DNA of 64,000 bases, from contig JBLWSY010000004.1 of NCBI GenBank assembly GCA_048270425.1, forward strand, positions 62,001-126,000, given 5' to 3'. How positions within the stretch are numbered: the stretch's first letter is position 1; each line of letters starts with the position of its first letter. A program made the translations under genes and the position numbers. A model generated the notes under the pieces. The model saw only the letters and a list, made by a program, of their open reading frames with translations. It was not told where the DNA came from and made no database searches. This document shows, in pieces, positions 44,088 through 51,926 of this stretch. The stretch is from Oceanospirillum sp048270425. Its GTDB lineage: Bacteria; Pseudomonadota; Gammaproteobacteria; Pseudomonadales; Halomonadaceae.

Positions 44088-47000
44088 GCAGAGGTCTCCT
44101 GATGGATTGCAGAGCTGGCTTGTTTCTCAGCCAGACGCTCCGCCAGTTTGCTGACTTTAGGTTGAATACGTTTGAGTCGGCGCAGGTCCGGACGCTGCTG
44201 ATCCGCTTCAATCAGGTAGCGGTGCCGGAACAGCATAAGCACATCAGATTCCGGATTCGGGAAGGCTCCCACCACGACAATCTGGTTGCTGCTGCAGGCC
44301 TGGAACAGACGTTCGACGTTGTGGTAGGCCAGGGTGCCGATCTCATCAATCGGCCAATGCAGGGTAACGTCCGCATCGCCTTTTAACAGGCGGGTAAACG
44401 CCAGCAAGTACTTACATAGGATCAGGTACGCCATACCGTGACTGGAGGATTCCAGCAGCTGGCGATCATTCTTGATCACCAGATCAGAGCCGCCTTCACT
44501 CAGGTGCAGTTCCAACCTCAACAGCGATTCAAAGCTGTACTGTTCATCGGAGCGCAGCAGCTCAGCCACATCCGACAGCGCATCCAGATAATCGTTAGAG
44601 GGCTCGTCGTGACCGCTGTCACGCCACTGATCGTAAAGCTTGGCGAACTTCTTCAAAGGCTGCCAGAAACCCAGCTCGTCGATGGTGGAAAGAATACGCA
44701 CCTCGGATCGGCTGATACCTTCCAGCACCAGATCATCAGAAACCGCCTCGCTCAGGCGGCGGCTCTGACGGTTAATACGGCGATTGATATCGCTGAACAC
44801 ATCGAAGAATTTTTTCAGGTCACCGCCAATGTTTTCACCCATCTCCAGCAGCTGTTGCTGCTGGTCTTTCAGAATATGCAGCAGGTCGGTGAGAATCGGC
44901 AGTTGTTCGCGGGTTCCGGCAAAGTCCGGCAGCTTACTTTTCTCATGATCTAGACGATCCATAAATTCGCGGCTGGCGTTTTTACTCAGCTCGCTCTCAA
45001 ACTGGCTGACATTCTTATCCAGCAAGGCGAGTTGCTTGCCGCGCTGTTCCAGTGCTTCGTTGGCTCGCGCCAGACGCTCCGTCAGGTCGCTGCCGTCAGA
45101 CTGCTCGGCAGGAATACTGCCCAACAGATCCAACTCATCCAGGCGAAGCAGAACATTACGCAGCAGCCCCAGCGTTTCTTCCGCCTGACGGATACGGTTC
45201 TGATGTGTTTCTTTGTCACCTTCCAGCTGTTTGCTCTGGCGGCTGAAATCACTTTTCAGCTCACTTAAAGCCTGTTGCAGGCTGCGCTGCTGTTGCTTAA
45301 GTTCGGTTTCTTCCGATAACAGCTGTGGGCGACGCTGCTGCCAGTCGACCTGCATAAAGTCCTGCCACTGGCGCAGGCTGTCCTGACGCTCTTCCACCTG
45401 ACGGATCTGCTGTTTCAGCTGCTCTTGTCGCTGTTTGAGTTCGCTGAGACGCTTCGGATCAATCCCTTTGGCAGACAGCTCTTCTTCAAATGCTTTCTGC
45501 AGTTCTTTGAGCTGCTTGCGGTTTTCTTCCCGGCGCTCTGCCAGTTGCTGATCCAGCTGTTCGATCTGGTCGTCCAGCTGCTGCAAGGCACCTTGCCAGT
45601 CGGCTTTCAGTTCCAGTCGCTGATTCTGGTGATCATCCTTCATCGCCTGCAGATCCAACTGCTGACGGGAGGAGATCTGTTCCAGTTGCTGTTTTTTCTC
45701 ATTCCACTGATCAGACAACTGCTGTTTGCGGGCACTGAGAGCGGCTTTCTGCTGCTCTCTTAAACGATCACGGGCATCACGCACGTAATCGATATTCTGT
45801 TCGTGTTCCTGATGCTGCCACTGCACCTGCTCAAGGGCGGCTTTGGCTGTCTCAAAGTTTTCGTGACAGGTTTTGAGCATTTTTTCCGCATCGGCCTGTC
45901 CCGCTTTTGCGCTGGCCAGCTGCTGTTCCGCCTGCTGGATACGATGGCGGATTGCCGCTTCATCCTGAGCGTAATCCGGCAGATCCAGCTGATTCAGTTC
46001 CAGCAATAAACCATACAGGCTACGCTCGGCCTCTGAACCTGTGTCCTGAGACAGAGCTTCGCTAAGACGGGGCTGCAGATCACTGCGCTCCAGAAGCTCA
46101 GGGGCGATCACCTTGCCCAGTGTTTGCTCCCAGTCCTGATAGTTCGCGCGGAGGAAATGGCGCAAGCTGCCCTGTTCCGGGGTCAGCTGACGCTGCAGTT
46201 TCTGCAGCTCTGCATCCGACTGCTGTACCAGCTGACGCTGACGACCTAACTGATCATCTGCCTGCTGCTGTGCGGTCCTTGCCTCTTCCAGAGTTTGCCG
46301 GCTGCGCTGCACCTGTTGCTGGTGCTGGCGGGCAACCTGCTGCGCCTGCTCCAGACGGGCATCGGCTTCCGCCAGTGCTTCCCGCTCTTCTTCGGTTTCC
46401 AGCGGGGCATTCAGCTGGCTTTCCAGCACGGCAATGGCGCTCTGGCATTCAGATTTCTGTTCGGCGAACAACTCCTGTTGCTGCTGAAAACGGCTCTGGA
46501 ATGCCTGATCCAGTTCCGCCAGCTGATTCTCCTGCGCTTCCTGCTTCTCACGGATCTCCAGCTGCAACGTCTTCACTTTTCGGCCATGCTGCTCGCTGTG
46601 GCGGTCCAGGGCTTCAGACAGCTTAATTTTGCGCAGATCCAGCTGACGCTCCAGATCGCCCTGTTGTTCGGCCATCAGCTGATACTGTTCCTGCAGGTCC
46701 TGCAGCGTTTCCCGCCAAAAGGGCAGGGAGTCGGTATCCCGCTGCAGCTGCGCCATATCCTGCGCTTCGTAGTCATCAAAACGTTGCTGCATGCGATCCA
46801 GACGCGCCTGAGTCTCTTTCAGATCGTGTCCGGCCTTGCTCAGGTTGCTGTTGATGTCGCTTTCCCGCTCCTGAAACGTTTCTTTCAGGTGGCTGATCTG
46901 TTTGCGCAGACCATGCAGAATCTCTTCGCTATCTGCTTTTTGCTGCAGCTGGTCCTGCTGATCTTTTTGCAGGAGCGGTTGCAGACCCAGCAGCTGAGAT

Positions 47001-47800
47001 TCCAGACCTTCCAGCTGTCGTGCCAGCTGTTTCAGGTCATCCAGTTTCTGCTGCAGATCCTTCAGCCCCTTGGACTGACGCATCTGTTGAATCCATTCAC
47101 GGGCCTTGGTGTTTTTAACGCGGGTGGCCGGCAAAACAACGCCATCTTCTTCAAAAATCGCGGCCAGCATCGCCTTCAGGGTATCCATCTTGCCTTCTTT
47201 GGCGTGTACGGCACTGACCAGCTTTTCGATATGTCGTAGTTTGTGCGCGCCACTGACCAGACTGAAGTTGGCCGCCAGGCGTCTCAGGCGGATGCTTTCT
47301 GCGTTATTGCCCCGCAGAGCACTGGTGTCATTCTGAATGATGCTGCGATATTCGCTGGTGGCGCTGATCTTAGGTGAGACCAGACCGGCAGCCTGATGTC
47401 GGACCAAACTGGCCCACTCGCTGTAGCTGAAGGTTGTACAGCCGCCCTTGCCATCGTCCTGCAGGTAATGCTCGCTGTTGTAGGGAATGCCCACCAGACG
47501 ATATTCCAGACCACCATCACTCTTTTTGGTGAGCACCGTCTGGCAGATATCGCCGTTGTCGCGCCGGTATTCGTAGATGATGTAGCTGTTACTGAAGGGC
47601 AGATAGAATTCGTCGAACTTTTTGCGGGTTTTCGGTACGACGCGGTTGGGCAGTTCACCGTAAAACACCGGAACCAGACGTTGCAGGGTGGTTTTACCTG
47701 AGGCGTTCGTACCGCAGATGTTGGCGTGTTCATCCAGCTGCAGTTCCACCACGCCATCAAGGTGGGTGTTGATCAGTACGATACGAAGTAGTTGCGACAT
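44084..47800 (-). CDS. jetC: Wadjet JetC-like / MksB-like SMC ATPase
   Basis: This 1238-residue SMC-family ATPase has N-terminal Walker A GTNASGKT (30-37) and long Gln/Leu-rich coiled coils (about 245-1000). The C-terminal head has a signature-like SSSHGMAYLIL (about 1118-1128) and Walker B with D1152-E1153 (HWPIDEIG). SMC-Jet complexes extrude DNA loops. It is first in a four-gene operon with overlapping start and stop codons. Companion genes for kleisin, MukE-like and TOPRIM subunits make a Wadjet/MksBEFG identity more likely than housekeeping MukB or Smc. Confidence 0.88.
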   Translation of the reverse strand: MSQLLRIVLINTHLDGVVELQLDEHANICGTNASGKTTLQRLVPVFYGELPNRVVPKTRKKFDEFYLPFSNSYIIYEYRRDNGDICQTVLTKKSDGGLEYRLVGIPYNSEHYLQDDGKGGCTTFSYSEWASLVRHQAAGLVSPKISATSEYRSIIQNDTSALRGNNAESIRLRRLAANFSLVSGAHKLRHIEKLVSAVHAKEGKMDTLKAMLAAIFEEDGVVLPATRVKNTKAREWIQQMRQSKGLKDLQQKLDDLKQLARQLEGLESQLLGLQPLLQKDQQDQLQQKADSEEILHGLRKQISHLKETFQERESDINSNLSKAGHDLKETQARLDRMQQRFDDYEAQDMAQLQRDTDSLPFWRETLQDLQEQYQLMAEQQGDLERQLDLRKIKLSEALDRHSEQHGRKVKTLQLEIREKQEAQENQLAELDQAFQSRFQQQQELFAEQKSECQSAIAVLESQLNAPLETEEEREALAEADARLEQAQQVARQHQQQVQRSRQTLEEARTAQQQADDQLGRQRQLVQQSDAELQKLQRQLTPEQGSLRHFLRANYQDWEQTLGKVIAPELLERSDLQPRLSEALSQDTGSEAERSLYGLLLELNQLDLPDYAQDEAAIRHRIQQAEQQLASAKAGQADAEKMLKTCHENFETAKAALEQVQWQHQEHEQNIDYVRDARDRLREQQKAALSARKQQLSDQWNEKKQQLEQISSRQQLDLQAMKDDHQNQRLELKADWQGALQQLDDQIEQLDQQLAERREENRKQLKELQKAFEEELSAKGIDPKRLSELKQRQEQLKQQIRQVEERQDSLRQWQDFMQVDWQQRRPQLLSEETELKQQQRSLQQALSELKSDFSRQSKQLEGDKETHQNRIRQAEETLGLLRNVLLRLDELDLLGSIPAEQSDGSDLTERLARANEALEQRGKQLALLDKNVSQFESELSKNASREFMDRLDHEKSKLPDFAGTREQLPILTDLLHILKDQQQQLLEMGENIGGDLKKFFDVFSDINRRINRQSRRLSEAVSDDLVLEGISRSEVRILSTIDELGFWQPLKKFAKLYDQWRDSGHDEPSNDYLDALSDVAELLRSDEQYSFESLLRLELHLSEGGSDLVIKNDRQLLESSSHGMAYLILCKYLLAFTRLLKGDADVTLHWPIDEIGTLAYHNVERLFQACSSNQIVVVGAFPNPESDVLMLFRHRYLIEADQQRPDLRRLKRIQPKVSKLAERLAEKQASSAIHQETSA

Positions 47801-47988
47801 ATCACGTCCTTCAGGTTGGGGCGGTCTGTAAAAAAAGACCTCTATTCTACCTGCTCAGACAAAAACTGGCGCGGGTTTCTCTTATCCGATATTCCGGGTG
47901 ATGCCGGTCGGCCTTGGCGGTTATAGCCTAACGGGCAAACAGGGGGACAATGGGCTGTTGCGCACTAAATACAGCTTTGCCTGAGTTA

Positions 47989-48023
47989 CCAGCCAGAGCT
48001 TGTGTGAAACAAACGCTGGCTGG
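47989..48023. repeat. Inverted repeat in the gap upstream of the Jet operon
   Basis: The arms ccagccag (47989-47996) and ctggctgg (48016-48023) are exact complements around a 19-base loop. The gap 47801-48066 also must carry the Jet operon promoter, which I could not pin down. Confidence 0.45.
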
Positions 48024-48066
48024 CGGCAAGCAAGGGAAAGGTGAACAATGAGCCGTTAGAGCTGAA

Positions 48067-49197
48067 TTAAAACCCCTTGTTGCAGCTCTGCCAGGTCAAG
48101 CCGGCCTGCTGTTGAAATGCCAAAAGAGCCGGAAGATTAGCTTCGGCTTTCGGGTGAATATCGTGATACAGAATCACGCCTCGTCGCCAGAGCAGCATCA
48201 GTGTCAGTACCCGATCCTGAACCTGTTCCGCACTCAGCTTGCGATTCCAGTCCTGACTGTCGATATTCCAGAGCATCAGCTTCTCACCCCGCTGAGCCAG
48301 TTCGTTCACTAACGTCTGATGGCGCTGGCCGTACGGCGGCCGGAAATCCACCGGATGCTCAGAAGGGCGACTCTGAAAGTCGTTAATCGCTTTACGGGTA
48401 TCCATCAGAGAGGTTTGCCATTCAGCCCATTTCTGATGGCTTTTGTGCTGGTAGCCGTGCGAGGCCAGGCATTGGTTGCCGTAAAAATCTTTGCCAGCAT
48501 CACCAGAGTCAAACTCCACCAGTTTTTCCCCGAGAACAAAAAAGTATGCCTCAACACCCGCATCCTCAAGCGCACGAACTAAAGGCGCTGTTCGGGTTGG
48601 AGAGGGACCATCATCGTAGCTGAGCATAAAATGCCGGTCGGACAGCTCAAAGCCTGTGATTTCCACAACGGCGTCAGCGGACTCTGAAGGGCTGAATGTA
48701 TCAATTTCGCTGGTAATTCGCGGAAAAAGGGCTGCTAATCGCACCTGTTCGTACAGGTATCGGCGATGAAAACCTTCGCTTGCCTGCTGCCATTGGCGGT
48801 ATTTTTTATCCACAACAGCGCTTCGATAAGCGGCATTCATAACACCTGACCAGCTTGTTGATAACGCACACTGACCACAGGCCTGTGCATAGTTTTCTCT
48901 GAGCCTTTTTCGGCTAATCTGCAGCCACTTATCAACACTTTCAGGGTTTACAGTTTTAAGACCGGTAAAATCTTTGATCTCGGCTTCATTTGTCAGTGGC
49001 GTCTGTTCAAGAAGACGGGCAAAGGTCAGAATCTCGGCCTGAGAAGCGCGATCAAAAGCTTCAGCGCTATTAATTGTCTCCGGCCATAAAGCCCGTTTCA
49101 GTGTTGCTATCTTTTCCGGCCCGGCAGCCTGCAACCCAGCCGGCAGCGCCAGTACGACCAACAGATAAACCTGTTGTTTCCATCGCGAAAATGCCAT
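48067..49197 (-). CDS. Secreted polysaccharide deacetylase (NodB-type)
   Basis: This 376-residue protein from ATG 49197 has a signal peptide (QQVYLLVVLALPAGLQA). A helical N-terminal part of about 190 residues precedes a NodB/CE4 domain: SYDDGPSPT (metal Asp), ASHGYQHKSH (metal His pair), FRPPYGQRH. It would remove N-acetyl groups from a cell-surface or cell-wall glycan. A TTG nine bases earlier sits on the Shine-Dalgarno itself and was rejected. It shares strand and spacing with the DUF2135-TPR gene. Confidence 0.88.
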   Translation of the reverse strand: MAFSRWKQQVYLLVVLALPAGLQAAGPEKIATLKRALWPETINSAEAFDRASQAEILTFARLLEQTPLTNEAEIKDFTGLKTVNPESVDKWLQISRKRLRENYAQACGQCALSTSWSGVMNAAYRSAVVDKKYRQWQQASEGFHRRYLYEQVRLAALFPRITSEIDTFSPSESADAVVEITGFELSDRHFMLSYDDGPSPTRTAPLVRALEDAGVEAYFFVLGEKLVEFDSGDAGKDFYGNQCLASHGYQHKSHQKWAEWQTSLMDTRKAINDFQSRPSEHPVDFRPPYGQRHQTLVNELAQRGEKLMLWNIDSQDWNRKLSAEQVQDRVLTLMLLWRRGVILYHDIHPKAEANLPALLAFQQQAGLTWQSCNKGF

Positions 49198-49267
49198 TTC
49201 CTTCAACTCCTTTTAGCCTGCCCACCGGGCAATCGGTCACCAGTGAGATGCCAGGCCCTGTACAAAT

Positions 49268-49295
49268 AAGAAATAACCCCGCCGAAGCGGGGTTA
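49268..49295 (-). terminator. Rho-independent terminator of the DUF2135-TPR gene
   Basis: A perfect 9-bp stem (49274-49282 with 49287-49295) has a 4-base loop and is followed on the minus strand by a T-rich stretch. Confidence 0.75.
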
Positions 49296-49326
49296 CAACA
49301 AGAGCGACAATCCGGTCTTCTGACGG

Positions 49327-50502
49327 CTACTGCAGTTTTTCTTCCATACGCTTAATGCCCTTATCGTAAGCTTTGTGCTCACGCTTGGACTTGGCCTTAC
49401 GGAAATTATCCAACGCCTGCTGCCACTGACCTTTGCCTTCATAGATACGGGCAATGTTGTAGTAGCTGCTGGCCTGTACACGGTTTTTGGTACTACCGGA
49501 AGCCAGTTCAATCGCTTTACGATTCGCCCAGAGTGCTTCAGCAGTCCGGTCCAGTTTCTGATAGGTTAAACCCAGATTGCTGTAGGCCTGGCCATAGCTT
49601 GGGTAGAGGTTAATCGCATCCTGGAACAGGTACATTGCTTCTTCGCGGCGGTTCTCGTGATACAGCTTCTCACCACGGGTGTTGATGCGTTTGGCTTCAT
49701 TTTTAATCGCATCGCTGATCAGGCTGTGGCTTTCAAAGGAGTCTTTGCCGATCACCTCAGCCATATGCTGCTGCATACCGCTGCGGCTCAAACTCAGATA
49801 CTGATTGATATCGTGGAACGCACCCTCTTCATCAATACCAAAGACGATCCAGCTGGTGGCCGTTTTTTGCGGATCCACATTGTAGGTACGGATCAGTGTC
49901 TGGCCGACATAAACCTGTACACGCGCGCTGCTCCCGGCCATAGCGGTGGAGCTTTTGTTGGACTGGTTGGTGAAGTCATGCACCGCGTAAACATAGCGTT
50001 CACCCTGTTTTTTCTGCTCAATGGTGATGGTCTCAGGCCCATAGCTGGTAGTGTCATCCACATCCAGGTTGGCAGCATCACCATTTTTGGCACTGTAAAA
50101 AACATGATTACCCGGGAAAGCCAGGTGAGAGTCCAGGTCAGCCGGTGTACGGCCCCAGGTCAGAACAACACGCAGACCATCCAGATTTTCCATCACAGGT
50201 GACAGCGCATAAGTGAAGCCGTCACAAGGACACTTAACGACCAGAGTCGAGTATCCTGGCTTATCGATAATCATGGTGGTTTCTGCATCATCCGGCAGCG
50301 TGGAATCCGCCTGAGCACTACCACTACTGGTCGACGTCGCGCGCACAGAGCTTTCGCCATTACGCTGCCAGGTCACTTTGGCATCAGCTATCGCTTTGTC
50401 TTTAACAACAGCGCTGAGCACTTTGACTTCCGCAGCCTGGGTCACGGTCGCCATACCCAGTGCAAGGGGTAAAACAGAAAGTTTCAGAAGGGTCTTTATC
50501 AT
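49327..50502 (-). CDS. Secreted DUF2135 (YfaP-like) protein with TPR repeats
   Basis: This 391-residue protein has a signal peptide (MIKTLLKLSVLPLALGMATV, cleavage after QAA). A beta-rich module around residues 25-100 (with CPC) is followed by a DUF2135/YfaP-like domain (LRVVLTWGRTPADLDSHLAFPG). Three or so TPR helices (EKLYHENRREEAMYLFQDAINLYPSYGQAYSNLGLTYQKL) lie at the C-terminus. It is likely periplasmic; function is unknown. It is not obviously a defence gene. Confidence 0.82.
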   Translation of the reverse strand: MIKTLLKLSVLPLALGMATVTQAAEVKVLSAVVKDKAIADAKVTWQRNGESSVRATSTSSGSAQADSTLPDDAETTMIIDKPGYSTLVVKCPCDGFTYALSPVMENLDGLRVVLTWGRTPADLDSHLAFPGNHVFYSAKNGDAANLDVDDTTSYGPETITIEQKKQGERYVYAVHDFTNQSNKSSTAMAGSSARVQVYVGQTLIRTYNVDPQKTATSWIVFGIDEEGAFHDINQYLSLSRSGMQQHMAEVIGKDSFESHSLISDAIKNEAKRINTRGEKLYHENRREEAMYLFQDAINLYPSYGQAYSNLGLTYQKLDRTAEALWANRKAIELASGSTKNRVQASSYYNIARIYEGKGQWQQALDNFRKAKSKREHKAYDKGIKRMEEKLQ

Positions 50503-50841
50503 GGGGCATCCCTGGTTATTATCGATAGGAACCCTTCGCCACGATTACGACAGGCTAAAGATTCCATTTTCAGCCGGTGAGCCGGAAACATATAAAATAG
50601 AGTTCCAGCTCGAAAAATAGAGTTATGAGATTTTAACCAGCCGATCAGCGAATAACCACCGGCTTTAAAAATGTATTGTTAATCCATTTAGAAATTGCGA
50701 ACCGGTACTCACTTTCCGGCATTTTCTGAAAATACCCCGATCTGTCTTAATATTCGACGGATCAAACATCCGCCAAGGTCGCATCTGCCGTGCAATACCG
50801 ATAAAATCCACGCTCAGAATACAGGTTTTTAGGAATCCGAC
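50503..50841. other. Divergent gap before gmk, with a direct repeat
   Basis: This is a 339-base spacer. The 11-mer aaaatagagtt occurs twice, at 50594-50604 and 50614-50624, exactly 20 bases (about two helical turns) apart, which suits a regulator-binding site. The region marks the right edge of the inserted island. No gene is supported here. Confidence 0.5.
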
Positions 50842-51495
50842 ATGTCTCAGAACTCTGCGCTTCAGAATCCAGGGGAAAACAACTCCAGGGGCACGCTTTA
50901 TATCGTTTCTGCACCGTCCGGTGCCGGTAAATCCAGTCTGGTTACCGCACTGCTGGAACAGACCCGCCATATCAAGGTGTCCGTGTCGCACACCACCCGT
51001 GCTCCCCGTCCCGGTGAAGAAGATGGCGTAAACTACAATTTTGTCTCCGTTGGGCAGTTTAAAGCACTTATGGCAGAGGGTGCGTTTCTGGAGCATGCCG
51101 AGGTTTTCGGTAATTTTTACGGAACATCCCGTATCTGGCTGGAAGAGCAGCTGAATGCCGGCACCGACATCATTCTGGAGATCGACTGGCAGGGCGCGCA
51201 GCAGGTTCGCCAGCTGATGCCGGAAGCGGTAGGCATCTTTATTTTGCCGCCATCCAAAGAAGCGCTGCAGGAGCGTCTGGACAATCGCGGTCAGGATTCT
51301 GCGGAAATTATCGCTGGCCGTATGGCGCAGGCGGTGAGTGAAATGTCACATTACGATGAATATGACTATGTCATCATCAATGATCGCTTTGAAGTCGCTC
51401 TGAACGAGCTGCGATCTGTTATTATTGCCCAGCGCCAGCTTCTGAAAAATCAGCAGCTGCGCCAAGGTCAGCTGATCAGCGATCTTTTGGCTTAA
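50842..51495 (+). CDS. gmk: Guanylate kinase
   Basis: This 217-residue enzyme phosphorylates GMP/dGMP to the diphosphate. The P-loop SAPSGAGKSS lies at residues 23-32. SHTTRAPRPGEEDGVNYNFV and EIDWQGAQQVR are standard. Residues 1-16 are slightly longer than the core family. It is the first gene of gmk-rpoZ-spoT-ridA. Confidence 0.97.
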   Translation: MSQNSALQNPGENNSRGTLYIVSAPSGAGKSSLVTALLEQTRHIKVSVSHTTRAPRPGEEDGVNYNFVSVGQFKALMAEGAFLEHAEVFGNFYGTSRIWLEEQLNAGTDIILEIDWQGAQQVRQLMPEAVGIFILPPSKEALQERLDNRGQDSAEIIAGRMAQAVSEMSHYDEYDYVIINDRFEVALNELRSVIIAQRQLLKNQQLRQGQLISDLLA

Positions 51496-51533
51496 AACCG
51501 CACCGATTGCGGGACTAAGTTGTCGTTGATCTC

Positions 51534-51563
51534 TTGTCAGAGAAAGCCGTAATTCAGTAAACT
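51534..51563 (+). promoter_or_regulatory. Candidate sigma-70 promoter for rpoZ-spoT
   Basis: A -35 TTGTCA (51534-51539) and -10 TAAACT (51558-51563) are separated by 18 bases. They lie 46 bases before rpoZ. Confidence 0.4.
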
Positions 51564-51608
51564 GGCCGATTCTCTGCTGGTTGTAATTTTTTGATTTGGG
51601 GATACCAA

Positions 51609-51851
51609 ATGGCTCGCGTCACTGTTGAAGATTGTTTAGAAAACGTAGAAAACCGCTTTGAACTGGTCATGGTTGCCAGCAAACGTGCTCACCAGCTGAG
51701 CACCGGCGGTAAAGATCCTATGCTGGCATGGGAAAACGACAAGCCAACGGTTATGGCCCTGCGCGAAATTGCAGAAGGTCACGTAACCAGCAAACTGCTG
51801 CGTGATCCTGAGGCGATCGGTCGCGAATTCCAGGGTGACGACGAGGAGTAA
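51609..51851 (+). CDS. rpoZ: RNA polymerase omega subunit
   Basis: This 80-residue protein starts MARVTVEDCLENVENRFELVMVASKRAHQLSTGG, the near-invariant omega N-terminus. It helps assemble RNA polymerase and forms part of a ppGpp site, fitting its place before spoT. The ATG at 51609 has GGGGA upstream; the longer in-frame start at 51591 was rejected. Confidence 0.97.
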   Translation: MARVTVEDCLENVENRFELVMVASKRAHQLSTGGKDPMLAWENDKPTVMALREIAEGHVTSKLLRDPEAIGREFQGDDEE

Positions 51852-51926
51852 GTCGCCTATGTTGGCACAGATTAAACCCGTTTTTTCCGGCAGCTTTTCA
51901 AGCAAATCAGTTTAAGGAGCTGCACT

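Noticed and set aside
46295..47239. Long open frame on the + strand inside the SMC gene
   Set aside because: It is the antisense shadow of the Gln/Leu-rich coiled coil, with low-complexity Leu/Gln composition and no ribosome site.
44084..47800. Housekeeping MukB or Smc
   Set aside because: A TOPRIM JetD-like gene in the same operon and a location inside a defence island point to a Wadjet/Mks system.
30426..50841. Prophage or integrative element
   Set aside because: No integrase, capsid, tail, transposase or tRNA attachment site is seen.
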